In this document: one piece after another, positions 12,101 through 26,100 of the stretch
Layout: each line of letters begins with the position of its first letter
How positions within the stretch are numbered: the stretch's first letter is position 1
Source: Haliotis asinina
Lineage: Eukaryota; Mollusca; Gastropoda; Lepetellida; Haliotidae
Assembly (NCBI RefSeq): GCF_037392515.1
Contig: NC_090285.1
Coordinates: 4,529,501-4,593,500, forward strand
Direction: 5' to 3'
DNA: 64,000 nt
Program-made: the position numbers and the translations under genes
The notes under the pieces: generated by a model
What the model was told of the DNA's origin: nothing
The model's input: only the letters and a program-made list of their open reading frames with translations
Databases searched by the model: none

Positions 12101-13829
12101 ACAGAGATTAAATAAACATGATCTCACTTTTTAAGTATTGCTCCTATGTCACTCCTGAACACTGTGTTTGTTGTAATAAGTGCACTTTCGGGAATGGACA
12201 CAATTATCTCTCCTTTATGGATGGGCTTGTTTGCCCGCAGCCCTCGCCCAGTTTCTGGAACAGAGATGAGGTTACAGTTGCAGCTGATGACTGAGTGCCT
12301 GAAAAAAAATTGAGTAATGATGGAGATAATAAAGAGCGAAACTTTCCCCATCTATCTTGTTGAGGAAATCAATGTCACCTGTATGGCACTTGTACAAATT
12401 TTGTGAAGATGTCTTGAAATAGCATAATCACTTGAGAGAAAAAACCAAAAGGTTCTCCAAATAAAGCCATAACTCTGTATATTTTGAATTCTTGATGTCA
12501 GGTTTTACAACTTAATTAGTCAACCATCACTTACTCATACACATAAAAATGTCACCCATGACTTTTAAGGTTATGGGTTTTGAACTAGATCACTATATTT
12601 ATACCATAATGGAAAATGGAAGATGCCATCATGCTTGTGTCCAATGTTTTTCGTGAGAATATATGTATTATTTCTGGAATAAGTCTAAATCATATGGCAC
12701 AGGAGCAGACATCTAAAAACTATTTATTCTCTATGATGCCTTAGACCTTGATCAGCAAATTTTCCCCTGAAAGTATTCACAATGACTCATTCAAAAGCAT
12801 GTCCACAGTGCTGGCATCTGGACAGTAATGAATGATTTGCTTCCCTCTGTCCCTGGGGATGATGAATACATTATGTGATGGGAGAGGCAACCCAGGTACT
12901 CAGGTCAGTGGGTGGGGTTAGTACTAGTAAGCCCCAGGTACCCACAGGACTACCCACACCTGTGGTTAGCATGGCATGAGACTGTTTGTTCCATCAAAAA
13001 TGATAACTTTGTGGTTACACTACAAGCCATGAAAATGAGCATTTCTTTTTGATAATGCACAAATGTGCTCTGACTCTCATTCGCTTGATTGTATGCATGT
13101 CCAGGCTGTCTTTTTTCCAGAACCCAAAGAAAACAATCCTCTATTGGATATTTGGAACTGGTAACAGAATGTACCCAAGTAGGGCAATGTCATTGGAATA
13201 CCTGGGTAATACATTCCAGCTCGCCCCAGTCTCGAGAAAAATGCAACTTTCTCTATATTCTTCATTTGTGAATGTCATATATGTACCTTATCCATTTGAT
13301 ATAATCCATGTGTATTGAGTGTTTCGATATGTTTTTGGTTCCTTTATCACACACACATTTGTAAAACATGTCACTGACATCCAAATCATAATTCTGTGCT
13401 AAAGACAACCCATCACTCAAGAATTAACAATGTCGGTGATATGCAATACCCCTCGATATAACCCAACTTGGCACTGCTCTGGAAAACTTTGATGTCATGC
13501 CCAATGTGTAAACAGAAAAATCAATGGCTTGTCAGTAGTGACTTCACTTACTATTTTCTAAAGATAAACATCAGCTTCAAGAACTGATCAAATGTAGATT
13601 ACTCTGTAATAACTACCTGGTACCATTGATATCTGTGTGTGTAAATATCTATAACAGCTCTATACTATATACCTTTAAATTCACATGGTTCTAAGTCAAT
13701 GCTGCATGTACTGTCAAGACTTTTAATCCACTTCCTTAGTTGTACATATTCTTGTCTGCTAGCATGTGATACGGTATGTGTTGCCTTTGAGCGATTCCTC
13801 TGCCTTGAACAGCGTCCGTTTCGCATCAT
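6200..13829 (-). CDS. SETD4: SETD4, SET-domain lysine methyltransferase (complete, 8 exons)
   Basis: SETD4 is a Rubisco-methyltransferase-type SET protein that methylates lysines on nuclear proteins. Exons on the - strand: 13829-13673, 12290-12128, 11338-10918, 10555-10381, 9587-9503, 7392-7312, 6654-6540, 6304-6200. All junctions are GT-AG and all phases agree, giving 433 aa against about 440 in vertebrates. In order: a basic N-terminus; an EYVQLRKWIKS helix; the SAM-binding ETGRGL turn (about residues 65-70); an inserted helical region; the LDLLNHS motif (about 237-243); the FIHYNPYSNDELFIEYGF end of the SET fold (about 274-291); then the helical Rubisco-LSMT-like C-terminal domain. The start was taken at the first Met of MMRNGR because its length matches relatives; an in-frame Met lies upstream at 13949. 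The gene is divergent from MORC3. The family assignment is firm; the substrate is not visible from sequence. Confidence 0.93.
7028..7283. repeat. 43-bp minisatellite, six units, SETD4 intron 6
   Basis: Six units of 43-44 bp contain GGTGATGAATCCCACTCCC and a run like AGTATATCACATTTCTC. The array ends about 30 bp from the 5' splice site of SETD4 exon 6 (7312). Confidence 0.9.
8020..8790. repeat. Fold-back repeat with arms near 8020-8190 and 8610-8790
   Basis: The stretch CATCTCAAATGTAAACAAA in the left arm (about 8122) returns as its reverse complement near 8672. Flanking blocks such as AATTACGGCAAATTTGA also pair. The arms are roughly 150 bp with a 420-bp loop. It lies in SETD4 intron 5. It looks like a non-autonomous fold-back element with no coding capacity. 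Confidence 0.65.
8770..9300 (+). mobile_element. Dispersed repeat, family shared with 19760-20135
   Basis: Blocks such as ACGATTCTGAATGCTATTAAGC, TTTTGAACTTTTT and GACTGACCAATCA occur here and again near 19995-20120 in the same order. The copies are diverged. No open frame is conserved between them, so this is a non-coding transposon relic of unknown class, probably linked to the fold-back next to it. Confidence 0.6.
9795..10345. repeat. About 36-bp minisatellite, roughly 14 units, SETD4 intron 4
   Basis: Units read GCTACATCAGGAAATCCCC then AGCAACTATACAGATAT with small length changes. The array ends about 35 bp from the 5' splice site of SETD4 exon 4 (10381). Long open frames through it are artefacts of the repeat. 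Confidence 0.92.
10736..10899. mobile_element. MITE, 164 bp with 31-bp terminal inverted repeats
   Basis: The left end TATACTCACGGAAATTAAC and the right end, read in reverse, TATACTCACAGAAATAAAT pair over 31 bp, out to AAGGGAACACAT. The TA at each edge suggests a Tc1/mariner-type TA target. No coding capacity. It sits in SETD4 intron 3, between exons 3 and 4. Confidence 0.88.
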
Positions 13830-14114
13830 ACATTCGTAAGGTAGGAGGCATTCCTGATCGAAACTTGCGCGAGCACCTGCAGCGCCACCTTTATTTTCTG
13901 TTTGGATGAGAACCGGCCGGACAAAATAATGTGTCAGATGTGAGACCAAAATCAGAATTGCAATTTAAGCCATTGCAAAAATACATTTAACTGTTAACGA
14001 TGGGCAAATTAGGTCTACATCTTCTTTATCGATAAAATATTAACGTTTTCATGAGAAACAACTCTTAATCGTCTCGGTGCTACTAGAGCCCGTACGGTGC
14101 ACGGGTCAAACAAA
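13830..14114. promoter_or_regulatory. Bidirectional promoter between SETD4 and MORC3
   Basis: Only 285 bp separate the two start codons, which point away from each other, so both promoters and 5' UTRs must share this stretch or overlap the first introns. It is less AT-rich than its surroundings and no TATA box stands out near either start. Promoter function is inferred from the arrangement. Confidence 0.65.
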
Positions 14115-17100
14115 ATGGCGAATCTCACTGGAGGGATTCCCCTTAGTAAGGTTAGTTGATGTTTATGAGCAAACTGTCAAAGTAACTCAGTGATAGTTGG
14201 TGTTCTGTACAATAGCCATTCCTCGATCGGTTGTGCTTTATTTTGTAGATTTATTCAAAAGTCATATACATACCTTTATACATGTATAAACTTAGGTTTG
14301 AGTTGATGTACTCCGAAAGCGTGTGTCAAATCATTGCTTTGAGCTTGAAAGAAACTGCATAATCTTTCTTTTCTGTGTATGGAGGTTCCAGGGTATGAAT
14401 GAACTACTTGTTTACCTTTACTTATGATGATAGACGTTTGTGTGTCAGTGTTGCGTTTGCCTATATTCATGATGATATTCGAAATAAACATCGCCTTAAT
14501 ATTATAATTCTGTAAGTAGGAAGCACTATCCTATGTACGAACTGATTGTGACGATGTAGAAAAAATGCAAGAGCGTCAGTTAGGATTATCACGCTTTGTT
14601 GGCAACTGAAATGCTGTCACTGACTTGAGAATTGTGAAAGTTTTAACAGGCACTGATCCGGCGTGCACAAAACGCGTTCTGTTTTACGCCACCAATCGGT
14701 CTTCAATTTGCAATGAAAATTGTGTTCAGTACAGCGATTATATGGCGTTTCCTGTTCTCGTGGTACTTAAAGATATCAGCTGCAAAATAATATAGACAGT
14801 CCTTTTCGTATGTATACTTGTTGTTTTTAAATGAAGAGATTCCCCCTCTAACGTCTGCATCTATCAACTGCTTGATCTGTCAGGTGAATTATCGCTCTTG
14901 AGCTCGATGTCCATGAAAAACATGGTTGCATGGTTGTCCGCTGTTGATTTTTTTGAGGCATCTCCCATTCTCGTGGCATCATTAGGAAGTAACGTTATGA
15001 AGTGTAAGAAGGAGGAATCCTGTTGGTAAGGGCAGGGAAACGTTCCGATTTTCCAAGTTGGTTTAAACTCAGAAATACTCGTTACATTGCAAAATTTTGA
15101 TAATTCACAGATTTGGGCCACTTCCTAGTTACCAGTCAGTGATGTAAACAGCCACTAAGTATCACGTATCAGCTATCTCAGGAGAAAATGTGTTTAGCGC
15201 GAGAATAGGAGACTGTCCTATACCACTTCCTGGGTGTAATCCACATTTTGTGGTATAAACCTAACCTGTTTGTTTATCATCATTGATTTGATGGTGAAGT
15301 AGCAAGTTTGACAAGTGATAACACAACTCACAAAAGGACACACGTAGCATTTCTTGTCTTTGGAGTGAACCATTAACACTGTAAATGAAGGTCTGGGGCC
15401 TGTTTCACAAGATCTTGTAACTTTTCTCGTAGCATTTGTACCTGGCATACTGTAGCATAGGAGGTGCAAATGCTACGAGAAATGTTACGAGATCTTAGGC
15501 TTACGAGAGCCTTGTGAAACGGGGCCCAGATGTCATAATTGTATTTACATGTTATGCAATATGTGGCTGTGCAGCAAAATATAACTGACACCAATCAAAT
15601 TATTAATAAATGATACCATGATTAATTAATAACTTTTATTTTGGACAGCAGATTTGTCAAAATGGAGAGTTTATGTATGTAAGTTTACCAATGTTTATCT
15701 TCTACACCAGCATTCTGCCATAAGCTGCCTGTGTAGAAACAAAGGATTGACTGGTGCAGGGAATGAAACCAGTCAAAATTTCCTAGTAGAGCACAGAACC
15801 ATTGAGTGGACAATAATTAGTGGTCCTGTCTGTACTTACCTGGTCCAAAAGAACATTTGCTAATTTACTCAAGTATTAATTCAAGATTCACTGGCCTTAA
15901 TTACCTCTGCAAACTTATTTAGTGGTCCTATTCTCCTGATAAAGTTTTTCCTAGCTAGGGACTACAGGACCAACATAAATTTTGCACACTGCCTTCAAAG
16001 GGTTAACTGACAATGTCCTGTTTGATAGGACTTCCTCCAGCAAAACAATGTTCAAATGTTGCCTTGGCCTTCTCGATCACCTGATTTGTCCCCCATTGAA
16101 CATCTACATGATACTCTTGGTCGATGATCACTCCAGCAAAATCTGCCACCTCAGAGACTACAAGAACAGCACACAGCACTTAACAAGAGTACCAAAACAT
16201 TCTTCAAGACAGCATTCGCCAATCTGTTGTCGATGCTAATGGTGGTCACACCAGACACTGACATTTTACTCTGACCAAGTGGCTTTGATAGCCCTGTGTG
16301 GTTTTACCAAGCACTTTCTGGATAACCATTTTTTGGAAGTTTGTAAAGTGATGACTTTACTGTAATTGAGCAGTGATGTCATGTTTGAATTAGTTGTGTG
16401 TGCTCAGTAAACTCCAAAACAGCATGTATAGTTTCTTTTTTTAAAGAGTATAATTACCAATTACGAGAAATGTCAGGTGGTATTCTATGTCTATTTCTGT
16501 TGTGCCTACAGACAGTAGCCCAGTGTCTTGTCATGTCTCCAAAATGACTCTCGGCAGCTTATGAGCTCTGGTGATCGGTTTCAGAAGAAACAAGAGTTTA
16601 GTCCTAAGAAACTTGAAGAGAACATCCAAACTTTAGAAGATATGTGCATACATTGCATGAATTTAGAAAGGGACACATTTAGAGAAAATCACCATAAGGA
16701 TGTATGGTAGTCCTACTAGTAAACATCTGGAAGATATTCAATTGAATCAAGCTCAGACAACCTGTGCAAACTTTGACAGATGGTTACATTTACATGATTT
16801 ACTTACCTTGATTGTAACTAAGTCATCAAATATTGTATCCCCAAATCAGTTGACTTCGAAGTTCCGGGGTAGAATAGGCCTTCAGCAACCCATGCTTGCC
16901 ATAAAAGGCGACTCAGCTTGTCGTAAGAGGCGACTAACGGGATCGGGTGGTCAGGCTTGCTGACTTGGTTGACACATGTCATCGGTTCCCAATTGTGCAG
17001 ATCGATGCTCATGTTGTTGATCACTGGATTGTCTGGTCCAGACTCGATTATTTACAGACGGCCGCCATATAGCTGTAATATTGCTGAGTGCGGCGTAAAA

Positions 17101-20100
17101 CTAAACTCACTCACTCACTCACTTACCTTGATTGTAACTAAGTCATCAAATTGTGTGGCTTATTGCTGGCAAATTGGATATTTTTTAAAGAGGCCCGTTG
17201 CCATTTTGTAATCACTCTGAGTTATTTTTGCTAATCACCCTAATGGTTTGTCTTCACTTTATGAATAATAAGTATCCCCAAACCAGTTGAATTCGAAGCT
17301 CTGGTGATTTCAGTGATTTCATTGCTCCTGCAGTGTTGGGGAAATATGTGCGTGATAGGAGTGCACAAGCAGTTTCATTGGCAGGGAGAAGTTTTATTGA
17401 AAACTGAAATCCAGAAGTTAAGTTATACAAAAAGCTAACATCAACAGTGTCTACCTGAGATCATTAGTACCACTTCAGATGCAAAATCAATTGTCTTTTT
17501 ATAAAAAATAGCAAGTGAAAATTCAGTAAGATCAGTCGTTTGCTAGTGACAGGCAATAGTAAATAGGAGGCCACATGATGACAAAACTCCCTAGCAGTGG
17601 GGAGAGAAAGGTGTGGCTCATCGTCGAAAAACTTACTATAGTCTGTTTGCAGTGAAAACATACCACTGGATTTCACTTTTAACAAAAAAAGTAAATCAAT
17701 TAAAGTGAAATTAAGAATGTGACTCGTAATTTTACCTTGCCAATTGAACATTTAGATCTCAGAATTTTTTCAAATAGCTATTATTGGTTTGTATGACAAA
17801 GGGGTTTGCACACTACATAAAAAAACGAGAACAAATGATCTAAACACTCATCACATACAGCACATGCTTTTGTTTCACTGTTTCACGTATTGTACTTACC
17901 CCATTGTAATACATTTATTTATTTATTTTTTCATTTTTTACTTGCTCTTTTGTTGGTTCATGTTATGTGAGATTTTTTTTAGCTGTTTTGTCTTTTTCAG
18001 GTCAGCCCAAATTTCCTTCATGCCAACTCAACCAGTCACACATGGCCATTCAGTGCCATTGCAGAGTTGATAGGTATGTATATGATTATCACAAGTCTTA
18101 ACCTGCCACAGCCACAGCACATAACCTTCCAGGATAGAACAAGTGTTTTATTTCCACTAAATAATGTCCTGCTACAGAATTGCCGACCAGTGAAGGTCCA
18201 GGGTAGAATAGGCCTTCATCAACCCATGGTTGCCATAAAAGGTGACTATTCATGTCGTGAGAGGTTACTAATGGGATCGGGTGGTCAGGCTCGCTGACTG
18301 GGTTGGCATATGTTATCGGTTGCCGATAGCACAGATTGATGCTCATGCCGTTGATCTCTGGGTTGTCTGGTCCAGACTCGATTGTTTACAGACGTTTGCC
18401 ATATAGCTTGAATATTGCTGAGTGTGACGTAAAACTAAACTCACTCCGTCACAGATTTGCCACCTAATGATGAAAGTGATAGTCCATAGAAATGTTGCTT
18501 GTCTTTCCTGAATAAACTGGCTTTGGACAAGAGATACTAACATATTTTTTGATATTGCAATCCCTGGGGAAAAATGGATGTCAGAGTCCTTTTTATGATG
18601 CACACAGTGTTTCAGAGTATTTTCTGTCTGCTGAATGAGGTTAATGACTGCATGACTGCAGGGAACATATACCAACAGCAGAAGTAATGGCTGGTAGATA
18701 ATAGCCAAGATTGCTTTTATCAATAATTCCCATGCGCAGAGTAAATTAATCAATCGGTCTCAAGACTGGATTAGGCCATCCTTTTTAATAACTTCAATTA
18801 CAGATTTTTTTCAACTAAAATGCAGAGTCGGAGGTGTCCAAAAAAAAAATCACTTGAATTGTTTTTGTGGAGGTGCTTCGACTTCACCTATGAAAATATA
18901 TAGTAGGCAGGAAAAGACACAAATAAGGAAAATATTTCTGACATGTCAGGCCTCAAAATTGCGACTATGGGTTCATTTATTAAATCTGTTACTTTTGACA
19001 ATGACTGAAAACACTTACTATAAACATATTGTATATCGTAGGGGTTTTATTTTCACACTTTTTGTGCAAAATGTTTTACAACAAAAATTAATACACAGCG
19101 AATAAACCTTTCATTCATACATTCACTCTACACACACACGCTTCTGAGTTGTTACCATAACACATTAAGTTAGAAGACAGAATTCTACAGAAATCTTAAA
19201 ATGACAACTGATAATAGCGCAAAGAACTTAGCTGTCGCTGTAATGGATTTATTGACCAGGTAGGAATTTCCTGTGACTGTTCACTTAACACATTCAGAAT
19301 GGCATGATTTTTCCCAAAGTTTTCAGTTTAAAATCTTCTGTTTTCATTTACAACTGTATCATTGATGTTTAGAACTCTCAAATGAATCAAGCAGTGCTCC
19401 CTATGAATTTTTCATGCTCTGTGAAATTCTGTTTTGCCCATAAGAGGCAAGAACGTTGTATGCCTGCGTGTCATCAAGCTTACATGTGTATCAAGATCAA
19501 ACCCTGTCAGATTCCCATCGTGTTTCATACCTGCCATTTGCAGATGATGCTTATCGGGCATTGTAACCAGGGACATGTGACTCTACTTGTTTATCACATC
19601 TACATGAATGGTAGCAAATGCCATTTCAGGAGTAAACGGGGTAAAACATGTGCTGTTGTTTATTCCTTTTTTTCTCCAAGTGTTTGCAGAATAATAAGCA
19701 AATATTTGTCCAGTCGGTAGGGGAAAACAAATGACAATCTTCTTTTCTGATTTTCAGATGTTTAGGGTTGGCGGGTCCAATTTATTAAAATTAAAGGGTG
19801 GCCTTAAGTTATATTACTTAGGCCTAAGCACAGAAGAATTAAATCAATACGGCCCAATTTCAGACTAATTAAATAAACAAATCTCAAGCGCAAAAGAATT
19901 AAATTAAATTAACAGTCTACGTAAACTTAGCCTCAGTACTTTTCATTACACTCCACTACTGAGTCTAAGAAAACCTTATGGGAGTACGTGTCAGGTAAAC
20001 TTTGAGATTGACCAATCAGAACATAGCTTTCCAAATCGTGAAAGTGGACATTTGCACAAATCTTTTGAACTTTTTGTATTGATAAGGTTCGTACCTGAAC

Positions 20101-23100
20101 GATTCTGAATGCTATTAAGCGTATGCTCTTGGTTCTTGAAGATGTACCTGTGAAGATCTGGGTTAGAATCGATCGTCAATAACCCATGTTTTTTTGCAAG
20201 AATCGACTAGCAAGATTGGGTGGTGAGGCTTTCTGACTTAGCTGTATCTCAACTGTATAAATCAGTGATTGTGCTGTTCAGCACTGGATTGTCTATCCCA
20301 GACTTGGTTATTTTGAGTTGTGATCAATGTTAGTCACTGGATTGCCTTGTCCAGATTTAATTATTGATCATTTAGCTTCCACCGTATAGATGGAATATGT
20401 GTTAAACTAACTTTCTGAGTTAACATTGGTCTATCTTGTTTTAGACAATGCCTATGACCCTGATGTCAATGCCTCAGAGTTGTGGATTGACAAGGTGGAG
20501 ATCGGTGGATATCAGTGTATGACATTTGCTGACAATGGAAATGGGCTTGATGAGGACAAGCTGCTGAAAATGCTGAGGTATGTTTCACTTTACGCTGAAA
20601 TATGATACCACATGCTAAGAAAGTATGTATATATGATGTTTCAGACAGACCAGTCATTTTGTTGAGATTAAGTAAAAATAACATGAACAAATTTGTTTAT
20701 TATATTTTTCAAACAGTGTGGTAAAAATCTTGGCACTCAACCACATCCCTCCCACCCCACCGCCATTCCATATCATGCCGTAAATATATGTCAAGGTAGA
20801 GACTGCAGTAGAAAGTGAGATCAGAGTCTCTACCAGTAGAGATTGCTATCAGAGTTTCTGCTGGTTGAGTCTCCGATCCTACTAGTAGAGATTGCAATCA
20901 GAGTCTCCACTGAATTGTCAATATCCAATTCAGCTGGCAGAAACGCTTATTTATCTATGGGGCAACAACAAAAACACTTTACTTGACGAATAGCAATATG
21001 CATTTTTCTCAGGTATAGACTGTTTCAAGTTATAGATAGCAATATACACATCTTACAAAACAGGTAACAATGAAGATTACAACTGAACAAATATCTGCAT
21101 TTTACTCAGGTATAGACTGTTTCCAATTACAAATTCATTTAGAACAATATTTACACATCTCAATTATAAAACAGTTAACAATGAAGATAGCAATAGTACT
21201 AAACTTTATATTGACATATGTTGGTTGTGGTTTTGTGACATTAAGTAGAATATTTTACTCCTTGATTTTTACGACATTTGTTGGTTATGCATCTGCCTTT
21301 ACAAGGACATACACTTGACCCATGTGTCATTCCTGTTGCCCAGCCTGTGTTCATTCTTGAAGCCAGTCTAGATTGAGATATCGTCTAGATTGGTGACATG
21401 CTGTAATGATGGAAGATGTCAACCAGTTGCTCTACACTAAGGTGTTTCTCAGAAGACCATGTGCTGTATATAACTTGTATGTTGCATCCTTCCCTGCACC
21501 CTTTAATATGTTTCTTGGGTGATGCAAAATGTTTCTTGTTTCTTCTTGTCAAGGTGTGCTATGTGGTCATCCAGCAGTTTGTAAACCTCAGCCTTCTGTT
21601 CCTCCATTGTTGACATGTGTGTTATGATCTCCTCAGCTGATAACTGGTTCGTGCTCAAATCTATTCCCCTTATATACCCATAAACAGTGTAATACCACTG
21701 ACATACCTACAGCTCTGTATATCTACATATCAGTATATCTACATTAGGTAAAACAACAAAATGGTTTCTCCTGCATATAATGGAACAGTCTTAAAGACCA
21801 ATTAATCCATGAGAGTAAGCTGGATTCACAGATTGAGATTAACAGATTAAGATTGACTGAAACTAAGTAAGCAGTCATTTTAATTAACTTAAGATTTTTT
21901 TAACATATTATATTTCTTAAGAAACCTGAATTGGTGTAAAAGCATGTTTGCTTTTTGTGACACTGTTCCTGGAAATTCTGGATTGGTTTGTTGTTACAAA
22001 GTGTAGGTGGCATTGGGACATTCTGGAAGGAAAGGTCTAGGGCAATTCCCCACTTGGACATTACCCACCTAAGAATATCATTACCTGGTCATTCCCCCAT
22101 CTAATCATTGGTTGAATTACATCTACATGAATTCGAACTTCCTACTTTTAACTGCGACTTTGAGGTGTAGGAGTTGGGGGGATGAATGACAGCACACATT
22201 TAACATCTCACTGTAAACAATAGGAAAATATGTAAATCTATAAGTTCCTACTGGTATGGATTGTGATTGTGTAGGTTATTTTATATAATCAGAGTCTCGA
22301 CCAGTAGAGACTCCGATTGCAATCTCTACTAGTAGGATTGGAGATTCTACCAGATGAGACTCTGATTGCAATGTCTACTAGCAGGATCGGAGATTCTACC
22401 AGTAGAGACTCTGATTGCAATCTCTACTAGCAGGATCGGAGATTCTACCGGTAGAGACTCTGATTGCAATCTCTACTAGCAGGATCGGAGATTCTACCAG
22501 TAGAGACTCTGATTGCAATCTCTACTAGCAGGATCGGAGATTCTACCAGTAGAGACTCTGATTGCAATCTCTACTGATAGAGACTCTGATCGCAATTTCA
22601 ACTGGTAGAATCAGGATCTCTACCCTGACATATACATGGTGCCTTGGAACAACTTTATTTATTGCCTGTCTGGTTTGTATATAATATTCATGCATTTCAG
22701 TTTTGGATTCTGTGAGAAAGATGTTTATGAGAAATCAAATCATAAACCAATTGGGCATTATGGCAATGGCTTTAAGTCTGGTTCAATGCGACTCGGCCAG
22801 GACGCAATCGTCTTCACCCGACATGTCCACTCCACCAGCATTGGGATGCTATCCCAGACTTACCTGTACAAGACAGGCTGTGAGACAGTCATGGTGCCAA
22901 TCCTCACTTGGGAATTACCTTCCAATATCCTTTACTTATTGTTGGTTTGTGGTATTTAAACTATTTATTGTCCACCCAGCATGTAATGCGGGGGGATATA
23001 GTCGACGCCTCGTCCGTCTGTCCGTAATCATTTTGTTTCCAGAGCATAACTCAGAAACAGTTCAATATTTTTAGACCAAACTTGATAGATATAATAATCT

Positions 23101-26100
23101 CAACCTATAATTGTGCCTTTTGCTATTTACACAGTTCTGGCATTTTTATTTTTTTTCGTTTTTCCATGGAGCATTTTCATGTTAGTCTACTGATGGGGTG
23201 GGTTCGTTTCTGGAGCAGAACTCAAAAACCACTCAGTAGTTTCCTGTAAAACTTGGTAGATATGTGTGACAGACCCCAACGTGGTACCTTTTGCTATTTA
23301 CATGTTTTTGTGATTTAATATTTTCTTGGTTTCCATGGAAACGTTTCGGACTAGGAGGGATGGGCTTCGTTTCTGGAGCATAACTAAAAAAAACCGTGCA
23401 ATATTTTTCTGCAAAACTTGTTTCATACATCAGTCAGAACCTACAGTGGTGCCTTTTGGTATTTACATGTTTTTGTGATATATTATTTTCTTGGTTTCCA
23501 TGGAAATGTTTCGGACTTTGTCTCAAAATGGGGGGATGGGCTTCGTTTCCAGAGCACAACTCGAAAACCATTTCATATCTTTTAACAAGTCTTGACAGAT
23601 ATATGACACAGATCTTGAAGTGGTGTCTTTTCCTGTTTGCAGACATATGGCATTTATATTTTTCATGACTTCCATGGAAACGATTCAAACTTAATGTAAG
23701 AAAACATCAAGTAACAAATCAGATGATTTGTCCTTTCATATATGTGGGGGCCGGGGGATATGTCATCTTCTGATGACCTTTGTTATTAATGCTTAGTATG
23801 CATTTTTTGTGGCTTGTTGGAGATGAATGTGAAACATTATTATCATTTAATGATGACATCTAACCTGAATTTGGTGAAAAGATTGTTTGTGTATCTTTCA
23901 ATAATTGCAAACAGAGCCAAGTGGTCAAAGCGAACATTCTACTACTGTAGTTCATGATGTGTTGATTTCCTTGACTGAGATGACATAAAAAGATTCACAG
24001 TGGCAGCTCCCAAAACAACCTGGCAGCAATCCTCAAGTACTCACCATTTACCACTGAGTCCAGTCTTCTCACGGAACTCTTTAGTCTGGAGAGGCTAAAG
24101 ACTGGAACCAAAATTTTCATCTTTAACTTGAAACGGTGAAGACTTTTCCTTTATCATATTAATGCATAAAGAGTATGGATCTTGTTTCACATTGCAGTCA
24201 GAAATATTTCAGCTGCATGATTACATTCTGTAAATTATGGTAAATTATGGAGACTGACAGAGTAAGTAAGAGTAAATCATGGAGTCTTGGTGCTTTTGAC
24301 GGTCTGTCAGTCTGTCTGTCATGTGTTTCAGTACATCATGCAATTGGAACATATTCTGACCTGGAAATACAGCAATGGTTGAGTGACAATGTGTGGACTT
24401 GATATTCTTATCTTGGAGGAATTTTCACTGTCTCTAGCTCTTATCTTGTAAATGAAAACAGTAGGTCTGTATAGTAGATTTATTGATGCCTGCATGTTTT
24501 GTGAAAACGTGAACTTTATTCCTTCGTTTAACGATGGTACTTGTTTCAGTTCCAAGTCAGGAAGCCCTGAGTTGGACTTTGAGAGTGACCCACTGGACAT
24601 TCGTAATCCAGAGACGCTAGCCATGGACATGACAACAGTGTACAGGCCCATGCAGGAGGCCATTCCAGAGTTCAAGAGTTCTCTCAGGGTCAGTTATACG
24701 GTTGTATTGCTTGTTTAGCACTCTGATTGGGTGGTCAGACTCCCTGACTTAGTTGACACAAATTATTTTATGCCATTGATATAAATCGATGCTCATGCTG
24801 TTGTTCATTGGATTGTCTGGTCAAAACTCAATTAGCTACAGATTAATGTTATTTTGCTGGAATGTTGCTGTGTAATGAATTAAATCCCAAGAAAGAAATG
24901 TCTTGGTTTACAACGTAAGTCAAACACAATATAACAGATTATGTCTAGTAATCATTGTAATAGTAAAGAATGTGGACTTAAATATATTTTAAGTAATATG
25001 AATACATTCATCTTCCCCTGTGTTGGATTGAAGCGTATAAGAGATAAAAGAGTTTCCCATAGTCAGTACTTGTTTGTTCCAGGAATATTGCAGCATCTTG
25101 TTCCTGAAACCTCGTATGAAGATTGTACTCCGTGGACAGAAAGTTAAAACCAAACTTATTTCCAAAAGTTTGTCACACACAGAAATTGATGTGTACAAGC
25201 CGGGATGGCTGGTATCCTTGTGCAAATCTAGCAATGCCTGGAATTATAAGACCCATGAGGGTCTGGGTTAGAATATTGGCCTCCAGTAACCCAGGCTTAT
25301 TATGGAATGATTCTCAACAAATCTTCCACTTCTGTTTTGTCCTCATGAAGGTTTGAGGACAGAATAAGAAAAAGATACCTTGGCTTAAATTATCTCCCTT
25401 GTGTTGGTTATTGGTTAGAAGAGGTCCCAAGCTCTCTATATTGGCGTAAAAGGGTACCACATCAGGGGATCACATCCTGGGACTTAGTTGATTGTATGCC
25501 CTTATAACCCATCATTGTAGGGAGGTGCTCACATTTCCATTGATCTAATTCTATTGTTTACCAGCTGCTATCAAATAACAAACAAACTTGAGAGATTACA
25601 GTTATTTTTATCCCCCCGGCATGTAATGCTGCTGGATATAGTCGACGCCTCGTCTGTCCGTCCGTCCGTCCGTAATCATTTTGTTTCCGGAGCACAACTC
25701 AGAAACCGTTCAATATTTTTAGACCTGACTTGATAGATACAATGATCTCAACCTATAGTTGTGCCTTTTGCTATCTACAGAGTTTTGGCATTGTTATTTT
25801 TTGTGTGTTTTTCCATGGAACATTTTGGTGTTAGTCTAGTGGTGGGGCAGGCTTCGTTTCTGGAGCATCACTCAGAAACCGTTCAATATTTTTCTGCAAA
25901 ACTTGGTAGATATTTTTGGCAGACCCTAAAGTGGTGCCTTTTGGTATTTAGAGGTTTTTGTGATTTATTATTTTCTCAGTTTCTAAGGAAATGTTTCGGA
26001 CTTAGTCTCAAAATGAAGGGATATGCTTCGTTTCCGGAGCATAACTCAAAATCCGTTCAATATTTTTCTGCAGAACGTGGTAGATATATCAATCGGAACT

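Larger units (their letters stand above)
14151..18000 (+). other. MORC3 intron 1
   Basis: This 3.85-kb intron holds a MITE (15395-15527), a decayed Tc1/mariner remnant (15970-16265) and a SINE (16861-17123). The rest, including 14151-15394 and 17130-17990, shows nothing recognisable on either strand. Confidence 0.7.

Noticed and set aside
13830-13949. Upstream in-frame Met extending SETD4 by 40 residues
   Set aside because: Possible, but the downstream MM start gives the usual family length and the extension shows no similarity to known SETD4 proteins.
23999-24001. CAG at 24000 as the acceptor of MORC3 intron 4
   Set aside because: With the ATATCC donor this acceptor breaks the frame, while GATGAC at 23984 keeps it and has the right distance to the branch site.
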